In this document: positions 46,925 to 55,750 of the stretch, piece after piece
How positions within the stretch are numbered: position 1 is the stretch's first letter
How the letters are laid out: each line of letters opens with the position of its first letter
NCBI GenBank assembly: GCA_016718875.1
Contig: JADKBL010000020.1
Span: 1-64,000 of the forward strand
Source of the DNA: Bacteroidota bacterium
Lineage (GTDB): Bacteria > Bacteroidota > Bacteroidia > Bacteroidales > VadinHA17
Direction of reading: 5' to 3'
DNA: 64,000 nucleotides
Notes under the pieces: generated by a model
Told to the model about the DNA's origin: nothing
Seen by the model: only the letters and a program-made list of their open reading frames with translations
Database searches by the model: none
Made by a program: the position numbers and the translations under genes

Positions 46925-48982
46925 TTATCCAGGAAGGGTTATCATGAAACAGGTACCTTCACCCGGGGCGCTTTCAACAGCTATGGTACCTTTGTTAAGT
47001 TTAACAAGGTCATAGCAGAGTATAAGTCCAAGTCCTGTACCTTTTTCATTTTCGGTTCCAGGAGTGCTTTCAATTTCAGATGAGGCGAAGAAATTTTTCT
47101 GTTTGTTTTCAGGAATACCAACCCCATTGTCGCAAATCTTGAGCATAACACCTTCGTTGCTGGATGTTTTGTCTTTCAGTAGAATACTTATTCTTCCTCC
47201 TCTGTGAGTATACTTAACCGCATTTGATAAAATATTTCTTATCACAATGTCGAGTAGATCCTTGTCAAAATAGGCGACAGTGCTTCCAACCTGAGTAAAG
47301 TTTACAAGAATATTTTTTTTGTCAGCTGTTTCCTTGAATATGCTGAGGTTTGTGAGTATCAGGTCGGCAAGATCCTGTCTTTCCGGAGAATATTTAATTT
47401 TGTCTTCCTGCTCTCTTCCCCATACAAGCATGTTTTCAAGCAGGTTGATTACCATCTGGGCATATTCAATACTTGAGTTTGCAAAAGTGTCATATTTCTC
47501 CTTGTATTCTTTCTCCTTCAGGAGATTCAGCATATAGAGAATATTCACTACCGGGCTCCTGAGATCGTGAGCAATTACGGAGAAGATCCTGTTTTTTATG
47601 TGAATAGTTTCTGAAAGTTTATTGTTCTGAAGAGTAATCATAGCGCTCTGCTTCTCAATCTCCTTGTTTCTTGCAATAATCTCCTGAGTCCTCTCATTAA
47701 CCAATATCTCCAGATTCCTGTTCATGAATTCCAGTTCACCCTGAAGTTTCTCCTTTTCATTAAATGCTTTTATCCATTTGTACATCATCAGGCCGGCCTG
47801 GATGCATACAAACAGAAGGATAAAATATGTCAGTATATAACCTGTTGAACTTTCAACTTTCCCGGAGGCGACCTGAATATCGTGAATACCGCCGAATACG
47901 ATAAGAAAGAATGCAATAAAGTAAAATATGTCAATTATATTTTTTTTCAGCAGTCCTCTGAAGCTCATTATAAGAGGGTATGCAATGAGGATAAACATAA
48001 CAGGATAGTATATCTGAGTTGCATAGCTGAAGATTTTTACCGGCATGAATAGTGTCAGAACTGCTATGAGTGAAAAAATAACACTAACGATCATGGCAAA
48101 GATCTTTATCAGTTTTGTCGGATAAATAGAACTCATGAACCAGACCCATGAAATGAGCAAAATGAACAGTCCCAGGTACTCAAATCTTATAATCCATACC
48201 CATGGCAGATCTATTAAGTTGCTAACCAGATAGTGTGATGTGAAAAGAGGGCGAACTGCAAGGCAAATTGTTGCGATACTGAAAAACAGTGTTTCTTTAT
48301 CTCTTTTTGAAATAACGTAGAATAAAAGGAAAAATCCTGAAAATCCGAGAAGCAGGCTTATTATTGACCACTGCCAGGCCCAGCTGTTTGCCAGCTTTCT
48401 CTGAACTTCGGAAAATGTGCCTAATCTAACAGGAAGCCAGAATCCTCCGCGTCGGTGATCAAAATTGGCAACATTTATTATTATTGAAAGAGTGTCTTTT
48501 CCTGTTCTCAGCCTGAAGAAATTTCTTCTGTATTCTGGTTCTGATTCTTCAGCTGTTTTTCCCGGAACTCCGTTTCCTCCATAATATTCACCATTTATAT
48601 ATATGTCATAGGATGAATCAAAAACAGGCATATCTACACCGAGAGACTTCTCGAACCCCGGAGGTAAAAGTACAGTGAGCCTGTATGTTGCATAGCCAAA
48701 CTTTTCTGTCTTAACCGATAGTTTCTGATAATCAGTCCAGTATGAAGGTATCTTGCCAAAGCAGTCAGGGAGGAAGGAGTTATTTTCAAAATCATTAGGC
48801 CGAAGCATTTTGTTCCAGTAGAACTCCCATTCACCATTTAGATTGATAATAAAATTTTTATCCTTTTCGAGGCTGCGAAGATCCATGATCCCTTTATTTG
48901 CGACAGGTAATCCTGTGGTCGCCTCTGAACTGAAAATGGTAAACCCAAAGAATGAAAGAAATATCAGTAACCTCATTACCAT
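46925..48982 (-). CDS. Sensor histidine kinase with 7TMR-DISM domains
   Basis: 685 residues (683 if started at the second Met). A signal sequence is followed by an extracellular jelly-roll (about 25-190, with LNGEWEFYW and YDIYINGEYYGG), seven transmembrane helices (about 200-400), a coiled-coil linker (about 400-455), HisKA with His about 471 in IFSVIAHDLRSPVVNI, and HATPase boxes DNGVGIPE and GTGLGLILC. There is no receiver domain, so a separate response regulator must exist; none is adjacent. The outer domain suggests sensing of a small ligand or carbohydrate. Convergent with the Crp/Fnr gene, stops 8 bp apart. Confidence 0.9.
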   Translation of the reverse strand: MVMRLLIFLSFFGFTIFSSEATTGLPVANKGIMDLRSLEKDKNFIINLNGEWEFYWNKMLRPNDFENNSFLPDCFGKIPSYWTDYQKLSVKTEKFGYATYRLTVLLPPGFEKSLGVDMPVFDSSYDIYINGEYYGGNGVPGKTAEESEPEYRRNFFRLRTGKDTLSIIINVANFDHRRGGFWLPVRLGTFSEVQRKLANSWAWQWSIISLLLGFSGFFLLFYVISKRDKETLFFSIATICLAVRPLFTSHYLVSNLIDLPWVWIIRFEYLGLFILLISWVWFMSSIYPTKLIKIFAMIVSVIFSLIAVLTLFMPVKIFSYATQIYYPVMFILIAYPLIMSFRGLLKKNIIDIFYFIAFFLIVFGGIHDIQVASGKVESSTGYILTYFILLFVCIQAGLMMYKWIKAFNEKEKLQGELEFMNRNLEILVNERTQEIIARNKEIEKQSAMITLQNNKLSETIHIKNRIFSVIAHDLRSPVVNILYMLNLLKEKEYKEKYDTFANSSIEYAQMVINLLENMLVWGREQEDKIKYSPERQDLADLILTNLSIFKETADKKNILVNFTQVGSTVAYFDKDLLDIVIRNILSNAVKYTHRGGRISILLKDKTSSNEGVMLKICDNGVGIPENKQKNFFASSEIESTPGTENEKGTGLGLILCYDLVKLNKGTIAVESAPGEGTCFMITLPG

Positions 48983-49101
48983 TGATGGCAGTTGTAGAAT
49001 ATAAAATTAAAGTTAATCCAATTTAATGAAATAACCACTCCTTGTTCCAAATGAAATCAGGAGTGGTTAATCTAAATCTGTAAAAATCCCAATAAGTGAA
49101 A

Positions 49102-51210
49102 TTATTTAAGCCCCCTGTTAACAAGAAGGGCATCAATTCCCGGCTCCTTGCCTCTGAATGCGATGTACATCTCGAGCGGATCGCGGGTTCCTCCTTTTGA
49201 GAGTATCTCTTTTTCAAATTTAGCAGCAACCTCTTTATTGAAAATATTACCGGTTTCCTTGAATGCCTGGAATGCATCTGCATCAAGTATTTCTGACCAC
49301 ATGTAAGCATAATATCCTGCAGCATATCCTGAAGCCCATATATGGTTGAAATATGTTGACCTGTAACGGGGCTTAATCTCAGGTATCAGTCCGTACTTAT
49401 CCATTGCTGTCTTTTCGAATGCCCTGATATCCAGACTGGAAGTATCAGTGAGTGAATGGTATTCCATGTCCAGCAAAGAGGCAGCCAGGTATTCAACTGT
49501 AGCAAATCCGGTATTGAATTTGCTCGCCTTGTCAAGTTTTTCCACGATATCTGCAGGAATAACTTCTCCGGTCTGATAGTGTTTTGCATAAACTTTCAGG
49601 ACTTCAGGCTCCAGCACCCAGTGCTCCATTATCTGAGACGGGAGTTCAACGAAATCACGTGGAACGGATGTACCTGATACACCAGGGTAAGTTGAGTTAG
49701 AGAGAAGCTGGTGAAGTGCATGTCCGAATTCATGAAAAACAGTAGAAGCCTCATCTGCCGTAAGCAATGAAGGTTTATCGCCTGATGGAGGTGTTGAATT
49801 GGTAACCATTGTTACCAGAGGAGTGATCATTTTGCCATTTATATCACGACTCTGTCCACGGTAGGCGCCACACCATGCTCCATTCCTTTTTGAGGCACGG
49901 GGATAGTTGTCAATCATAAGTATACCTACATGTTCACCATTTCTTCTGACCTCATATGTGTTTACATCAGGATGATATTTCGGGATATCTGTTCTTGTTG
50001 AGAATTCAAGACCATAAAGCTGATTTGCAACATAGAACATACCTTCTATTACATTATCGATCTTAAAATATGGTCTGGTAACCTCGTCATCCAGATCATA
50101 CTTTGCCTTCTTGATTTTCTCGGAATAGTACCACCAGTCCCATGGTTCCAGCTTGAATTTACCACCTTCTTTCTTTATTATTTCCTGTTGTGCTTCAGCT
50201 TCAGCTTTTGCCACAGGAGTTGCAGCGGCCCAAACTTGTCCGAGAAATTCCTTAACTCTCTCAGGTGTCTTGGCCATGTTACGTTCAAGTACAAAATCAG
50301 CATAACTTTTATAGCCCAGAAGCTTTGATCTTTCAACCCTCAGGTTTGCTATCCGTGCAATTATCTTTTTGGTGTCCCTCTCATTGTCATTGTCACCTTT
50401 CATGAAATATGCTGTAAAGAGCTTCTGACGAAGTTCCCTTTTATCTGAGTATTTGAGGAACGGTTCCATAATCGGGTACTGAATGGTAAAAACCCATTTG
50501 CCATCCATCTTCATGCTTTTTGCAGTCTGTGCTGCCTGTGCAACCAGACCCGACGGTAGTCCTGAAAGATCTTCTTTTTTGTCGATAACAAGTTTGAAAT
50601 CATTAGTTTCTGCAAGGAGGTTTTGTCCGAACTGAACAGAAAGAAGAGACATCTCCTGGTTTATCTTGCGGAGTTTGTCTTTATCTTCAGGAGACAAGGC
50701 AGCACCGCTTCTTACAAATCCTTTATAAGTATCTTCAAGAACTTTTTTCTCCTCTTCTGTAAGGGTAAACTTCGCCTGATTATCATAAACTGACTTTACT
50801 CTTTGGAAAAGAGTATCATTAAGATTTATGTCATCCCTGTGTTTTGAGAGAATAGGAGATAGCTCCTTGTTAAGCTGTTGCAGGGTATCATTGGTGTTGG
50901 CTGAATTTAGTGCGCCAAAAACCCTTCCGACCTTTGAAAGCAGTTCACCGCTGTATTCAAGAGCCTTTACAGTGTTTTCGAATGTGGGTTCTTCTGTATT
51001 GGTTATAATTGCATGCAATTCTTTTTTCTGATCCTCTATGCCCTGAAGGTAAGCAGGCATGTAGTGCGCTGCCTTTATCTTCTCAAAGGGAGGCACTTCG
51101 AACGGAGTACCGTAACTATCATTAAGGAAGGGATTTTCATTCAATTCCTTTTGTTTGCATCCTGTCATTGCAATTGCTGTTAAAAATAATCCTATCAATA
51201 GGTTTTTCAT
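49102..51210 (-). CDS. dcp: M3 family peptidyl-dipeptidase (Dcp-like) lipoprotein
   Basis: 702 residues. The N-terminus ends in the lipobox AMTGC (Cys18), so the enzyme is anchored to a membrane, facing the periplasm or surface. The zinc motif is FHEFGHALH (about 492), with the downstream Glu in the FVELPSQIMEHW segment. M3 peptidases such as Dcp release dipeptides from C-termini of short peptides. Length is typical. Its start lies 221 bp from the DUF4249 gene, with a terminator hairpin between. Confidence 0.92.
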   Translation of the reverse strand: MKNLLIGLFLTAIAMTGCKQKELNENPFLNDSYGTPFEVPPFEKIKAAHYMPAYLQGIEDQKKELHAIITNTEEPTFENTVKALEYSGELLSKVGRVFGALNSANTNDTLQQLNKELSPILSKHRDDINLNDTLFQRVKSVYDNQAKFTLTEEEKKVLEDTYKGFVRSGAALSPEDKDKLRKINQEMSLLSVQFGQNLLAETNDFKLVIDKKEDLSGLPSGLVAQAAQTAKSMKMDGKWVFTIQYPIMEPFLKYSDKRELRQKLFTAYFMKGDNDNERDTKKIIARIANLRVERSKLLGYKSYADFVLERNMAKTPERVKEFLGQVWAAATPVAKAEAEAQQEIIKKEGGKFKLEPWDWWYYSEKIKKAKYDLDDEVTRPYFKIDNVIEGMFYVANQLYGLEFSTRTDIPKYHPDVNTYEVRRNGEHVGILMIDNYPRASKRNGAWCGAYRGQSRDINGKMITPLVTMVTNSTPPSGDKPSLLTADEASTVFHEFGHALHQLLSNSTYPGVSGTSVPRDFVELPSQIMEHWVLEPEVLKVYAKHYQTGEVIPADIVEKLDKASKFNTGFATVEYLAASLLDMEYHSLTDTSSLDIRAFEKTAMDKYGLIPEIKPRYRSTYFNHIWASGYAAGYYAYMWSEILDADAFQAFKETGNIFNKEVAAKFEKEILSKGGTRDPLEMYIAFRGKEPGIDALLVNRGLK

Positions 51211-51270
51211 ATCTTCTGATGGTTAAGTTGTTTAGTTTTGAGGCTGCAAAATACAAAAAAAATGAAAAGA

Positions 51271-51297
51271 AGAAAGACATCGGGGAGATGTCTTTCT
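51271..51297 (-). terminator. Terminator after the TonB receptor-DUF4249 unit
   Basis: AGAAAGACATC and GATGTCTTTCT form a perfect 11-bp stem with a GGGGA loop. Read on the minus strand it is followed by a T-rich run (51252-51270). It ends transcripts from the DUF4249 gene before the M3 gene. Confidence 0.75.
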
Positions 51298-51431
51298 GTG
51301 ATTTACCTAAACCTGATCGTAGAATTCGCCGAACGGCGATATATTTGGAACTAATTTCTATATAAAGACGCTGGAAAATTCAAAACATTGCATCCGTTTG
51401 TGTTAATGATTTGTTAATTTTTCGGAGAACC

Positions 51432-52290
51432 TTATTTGAGCCTTATTGTTACTGTTTCCTTTGTATATGATGTAAAGACACCAAACCCTCCTTCTATATT
51501 TGAAAATACCGGTTTGGGTTCAGTAAAGAAATCATCTCCGTTTGAATAATTTTGAAGCGATTTATGATACTGATAGTATGATTTTTCAGTGTTCAGCAAT
51601 GTAATATTCAGGAAGGCTGAATCGGCAAATGAAAAACCATTGAAATCCGTGATGTTCACAATTTCTCCATTCTGACCCTTTGAAGCTTCTGTCAGAAGCC
51701 CCTGTTTAAACCATATATACTCTGTATGTTTATATGGCTCTGTTGAGCCCGGAAATGTCATATAAGCTACCCATGTTCCAAGGGTACGGTAGAAGTTTTC
51801 AGTTTCGGCCGGATCTGTGAAGGAGACTTTTACCTTCATTTCCCTCCAGTCATTGTATCCCTGCGGCTCTGCATGGAAAACTGAGAAAGTATCAACTCTC
51901 AGATTAAAATTTGCATTAAAAGGAACTGTACAGCTTGCGGTGGCATTAATTCCTTTGTCACTTTCAACCCTGATAGAATATGACTTTCCATAATTAATTG
52001 TCATCCTGCTATTGTCAAATGAAAAACCACCGTTTACTGTATCAAGTTTTATTTCTGTTTTGCCGTCAGAAATATAAACGGCAAGGTTACCTGGCGAATT
52101 GCGAACGCTTAAGTCTCCGTAGATAGGCTGGTTTGCCTCAACTTTAATAAATGACAATGAATCGGAAGGTGAAATAAAGGATGTTACCACCAGCTTGCTC
52201 ACAAATTCCGGAAGATCCACCTTATTCAGTTCTTTATCGCAACCGGTTGTAGTCAGAGCTATTAAACTACATTAAATATATTTTATTCAT
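51432..52290 (-). CDS. DUF4249 family lipoprotein (frame break in the signal peptide)
   Basis: About 285 residues when repaired. The main frame is open from about 52268, and its part upstream of the mature protein reads SLIALTTTGCDKELNKVDLPEF, with a lipobox TTTGC but no start codon. One frame over, ATG 52290 gives MNKIYLM then a TAG. One extra base (or two missing) near 52269 would join them into a normal lipoprotein signal. The mature part is a beta-rich DUF4249 protein with IEGGFGVFTSYT near the end. DUF4249 lipoproteins are regularly encoded behind TonB receptors in Bacteroidota; the start lies 12 bp after the receptor stop. Confidence 0.8.
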
Positions 52291-52301
52291 GGAATTTCAT
52301 A

Positions 52302-54689
52302 TCAGAATTTAATATTGTAAGTGAACGAAGGTATAATTGGAAAAAGACTTACCTGTTTCAGTATTCCATATTCCTTTCCATCCCTTATGACATAATCGGT
52401 GTAAAGGAAAAACGGATTCATATGATTATAAGCATTGTAAACAGAAAATTCCCAGGTTCTTTCCCAGTGTTTTTTCTGTTTATGGAACTGAATACCTGCA
52501 TCAAACCTGTGGTAAGCTCCCATTCTGAAATTGTTTTTTTCACTGAAATCTTTTACTGTTTGTCCATAATCAGCATAGTGATACTCATAAGGAATGTCAG
52601 GATTTCCTCCGGGATTTGAATGAGATGAAATATCATATGCTGAAAGTGGCATAGTTACAGCATTACCTGTCCCGTAAACCCATGTCGCAGATACAGTTAT
52701 ATGGTTGTTTATTTTGTAGACACCAACTACTGAAATATCATGTCTCCTGTCATACCGTGCATAAAATTTTCTGCCGAAGTTGAGCGAATCAAACTGCATT
52801 TGTGTCCATGATAATGTATATCCGATCCACCCTGAAAGCTTGCCGGTTTTTTTCTGAACCATAAATTCCGCCCCGTAGGACCAGGCTCTTCCGGAAGTTA
52901 CATTATTTTCCCAGTTAACGTCTGTGGAAGATTCCGGGTTGTCAAACTCCATGAATGTTGCTCCCTCCTTATAACCGAGAACATTATTCATGTTTTTATA
53001 ATAACCTTCGACAGAAATGGCAAGTTCAGGTTTGTAGAGGTCCTTTGCAAATCCGGCAGCAACCTGGCGTGATTCCTGTGGACTGATCCTGTCAGTTGCA
53101 GGGACCCACAGGTCAGTCGGCAGATTGATTCCTGTATTTGAAATAAGGTGAATGTACTGGTTCATCTCGCTGTATGAGGCTTTTACTGCAAAATCACTTC
53201 TGAGCCTCCATGCAGCAGAAATCCTTGGTTCCAGATTATGGTATTGTTTTGATGAGGCGAGGAAATGACTGTACCTTAATCCACCGTTGATTTTAAAATT
53301 CTGATATGGCTGCCAGTTGTCTTCAATGTAAACAGCAGATTCGATGCCATTTATTGTTTTATGATCCTTTTTATGAATATTAGTATATTCATCATTTTCA
53401 GCATAGGCATAAGGTTTGAACCCATGAGAAGTTGAGATAAAACCTGCCTTTATAAGATGGTTTGTTCCCGGGATATAGTCAATATCATATTTCAGGCTGA
53501 AATCCATTATTCCCGAAAAATACTCTGCATAGTAATTCTTCTTTTCGGAGATAACTTTGTATTTGTCATAAATACCAAATGAATAATTGCTGAAAATTAG
53601 TGATGTGTTTGAAAATACCTTGTTGTTAAAGAGGTGATTCCATCTAAGAGTTCCTGTTGCGTTGGTCCAGAGAAAGCCTGCATTTTCTTTTACATCCGGC
53701 CGGTCATTCTTCAGATAAAACTTGTCTTTGCCAAAGTATCCGCTTAAGTAAAGTTTGTTTTTTCTCCCGAAATCATAATTGACTTTAGCGTTGAAGTCGT
53801 AGAAATAGTAGCCGGCATTGTCTTGATCCATTGCCTTCAGCAGAGGTCTCATGACAAGATCAGCATAAGTGCGTCTTCCTGAAAGCAGAATTGATGATTT
53901 GTTTTTCTTCAGAGGACCTTCCAGCGTCATTCTGGAAGAAATCAGTCCTATTCCCCCTTCTCCATGCCATTCCTCCTTGTTGCCATCCTTCATGTTCATC
54001 TCAAGCACCGAAGATAGCCTTCCCCCGTATCGGGCAGGAAATCCGCCCTTTGTAAGTTCTGCACTTTTAAGAGCATCTCCGTTGAAAATCGAGAAAAATC
54101 CAAAAAGATGACTTGCATTATAGACCACGGCATCATCCAGTATAATAAGATTCTGATCCGGACCTCCGCCTCTCACATAAAAGCCGCTGCTTCCTTCTGT
54201 GCCCTTCTGAACACCCGGCATCAGCTGTATTACCTTAAGTATATCCTTTTCCCCAAGAAGCGAGGGGAGATTTTTTACCTGGGCCACATCGATTTTTACT
54301 GTGCTCATCTTGCCTGATTCACTCTGCCTTTCACTGTGTTCGGCAGATATTGTCACTTCGCCAAGCAGAATGCTGGGTTTCAGGTCAATATTCAGCTCAA
54401 TATCTTTGTTCAAAACCAGACTAACTGTATCAGGAGTAAATCCAACATAGGATACAATGAATTCTACCTTGTCCGAAGCCGAAAGTGTAACAGAATAAAA
54501 ACCATAATTATTTGTAACAGTACCTGTTTTGTTTTCAGGAAGATAGATATTTACTCCAATGAGCGATTCTCCGCTTACAGCCTCTCTTACATATCCGCTT
54601 ATTGTATGTTTATTTGCCAATTGAGCATTTAAATCAAGAAGACAGCTCAACAGGAAGAATGCACTTAAAGTAAATCTCATGACTTTCAC
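52302..54689 (-). CDS. TonB-dependent receptor with carboxypeptidase-regulatory-like N-terminus
   Basis: 795 residues. A signal peptide ends at LNAQ. It is followed by a CarboxypepD_reg-like domain (about 28-110, with ISGYVREAVSGESLIGVNIYLP), a plug domain with PSLLGEKDILKVIQLMPGVQKGTEGSSGFYVRGGGPDQNLIILDDAVVYN (about 140-190), and a 22-strand barrel ending SFTYNIKF with the terminal Phe. It imports an unknown ligand across the outer membrane using TonB energy; no SusD partner is present, but the DUF4249 lipoprotein may play the accessory part. Divergent from the glycyl radical genes. Confidence 0.92.
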   Translation of the reverse strand: MKVMRFTLSAFFLLSCLLDLNAQLANKHTISGYVREAVSGESLIGVNIYLPENKTGTVTNNYGFYSVTLSASDKVEFIVSYVGFTPDTVSLVLNKDIELNIDLKPSILLGEVTISAEHSERQSESGKMSTVKIDVAQVKNLPSLLGEKDILKVIQLMPGVQKGTEGSSGFYVRGGGPDQNLIILDDAVVYNASHLFGFFSIFNGDALKSAELTKGGFPARYGGRLSSVLEMNMKDGNKEEWHGEGGIGLISSRMTLEGPLKKNKSSILLSGRRTYADLVMRPLLKAMDQDNAGYYFYDFNAKVNYDFGRKNKLYLSGYFGKDKFYLKNDRPDVKENAGFLWTNATGTLRWNHLFNNKVFSNTSLIFSNYSFGIYDKYKVISEKKNYYAEYFSGIMDFSLKYDIDYIPGTNHLIKAGFISTSHGFKPYAYAENDEYTNIHKKDHKTINGIESAVYIEDNWQPYQNFKINGGLRYSHFLASSKQYHNLEPRISAAWRLRSDFAVKASYSEMNQYIHLISNTGINLPTDLWVPATDRISPQESRQVAAGFAKDLYKPELAISVEGYYKNMNNVLGYKEGATFMEFDNPESSTDVNWENNVTSGRAWSYGAEFMVQKKTGKLSGWIGYTLSWTQMQFDSLNFGRKFYARYDRRHDISVVGVYKINNHITVSATWVYGTGNAVTMPLSAYDISSHSNPGGNPDIPYEYHYADYGQTVKDFSEKNNFRMGAYHRFDAGIQFHKQKKHWERTWEFSVYNAYNHMNPFFLYTDYVIRDGKEYGILKQVSLFPIIPSFTYNIKF

Positions 54690-54820
54690 AAATGTTCTGT
54701 TATTGAAATAACGATATATTTCTGAATATATTATGAGGATATATTATTTAAAAAAATATTTATAACTTGCACACATATTCAGATCATTATGATCGCTAAA
54801 CTCAGACACAGATTTATGAT

Positions 54821-54840
54821 GAGGCGCCTCGGCCGGCGGC
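54821..54840. other. GC-rich palindromic island in the divergent gap
   Basis: GAGGCGCCTC is a perfect 10-bp palindrome, followed at once by GGCCGGCGGC. Both stand out in an otherwise AT-rich 247-bp gap between the TonB receptor and glycyl radical genes. It could be an operator or a remnant repeat. Confidence 0.35.
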
Positions 54841-54891
54841 TGTATAATTGTCTGATGTTCTATTCCCTGTAGAATAGTTTCGGGTTCCTCC

Positions 54892-54936
54892 AACTTTTAC
54901 CTTTTAACTTTTGTCTTTTTACTTTTTTCTTTCCTT
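54892..54936. repeat. ACTTTT-type short-period repeat before the activase start
   Basis: Degenerate 8-10 nt units (AACTTTTACC, TTTTAACTTTTGT, CTTTTTACTTTT) run right up to the ATG at 54937, where a ribosome binding site would be expected. It is the pyrimidine-rich counterpart of the short-period repeats found at gene ends elsewhere in the window. Confidence 0.55.
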
Positions 54937-55737
54937 ATGAAAGGATTAATATTCAGTGTAAAGCGTTATTCAATCCATGATGGTCCCGGCATCAGGGTTA
55001 CCTTCTTTATGAAGGGATGTCCTCTGAATTGCATATGGTGTCATAATCCTGAAGGCATTTCTTCATTACCTGAGAAAGTTTTAAGGAATAACAGGGTAGG
55101 AGGTAAAACATTCCAGGTTGAAGAAGAGGTTGGAAAGTATTACACTGTAAAAGAAATAATTGAGATACTTGATAAAGAGAGAGTTTTTATAAATCAGTCG
55201 GGCGGAGGTGTTACCTTTTCGGGTGGTGAACCGATGCTTCAGTTTGATTTTCTGCTTGAAGCACTGGAGGCATGCAAGAAGGCTGGATATCACACAGCTG
55301 TCGATACAGCAGGCTACTCTCAGGCTGAGAATTACAAGGCAATTATGCCTTTTACGGATCTTTTCCTCTTTGATCTTAAGCATCTTGATGATAAAAAGCA
55401 TCTCGGGCTGACAGGCGTTTCTAATATGCTTATACTTGACAATTGCCGTTTTCTTGCCAGGGAGGCCCGGAGCATTATGTTAAGGATCCCTGTTATCCCG
55501 GGTAAGAATAATGACATGGTGCATATGAAGGCAATGAGAGATTTTATAACAAAGATTGAAAATGGTAATATATTCAGAATCAGTCTTTTGCCATATCATA
55601 AAATAGGATCTATGACATACAAAAGGTTTGGAAGGGAATGGAAAATGGAAGGCGTTGAACCTCCGTCAGGAGATGCGATGCGATTACTAAAGGAGATGTT
55701 CAGTGAGACTGGATTGAAAGTGAAGATAGGCGGGTAA
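54937..55737 (+). CDS. Glycyl radical enzyme activase (radical SAM)
   Basis: 266 residues. The radical SAM cluster motif is CPLNCIWC (Cys28, 32, 35), preceded by the activase signature SIHDGPGIRVTFFMKG (about 12-27). It lacks the extra ferredoxin-like insert with two more clusters that many activases carry, so it is PflA-like in size. It has GGVTFSGGEPMLQ (about 90-102) for SAM binding. It installs the glycyl radical on the enzyme encoded 13 bp downstream. The start codon is set by homology; no Shine-Dalgarno is seen. Confidence 0.92.
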   Translation: MKGLIFSVKRYSIHDGPGIRVTFFMKGCPLNCIWCHNPEGISSLPEKVLRNNRVGGKTFQVEEEVGKYYTVKEIIEILDKERVFINQSGGGVTFSGGEPMLQFDFLLEALEACKKAGYHTAVDTAGYSQAENYKAIMPFTDLFLFDLKHLDDKKHLGLTGVSNMLILDNCRFLAREARSIMLRIPVIPGKNNDMVHMKAMRDFITKIENGNIFRISLLPYHKIGSMTYKRFGREWKMEGVEPPSGDAMRLLKEMFSETGLKVKIGG

Positions 55738-55750
55738 ATTATAAAAATAT

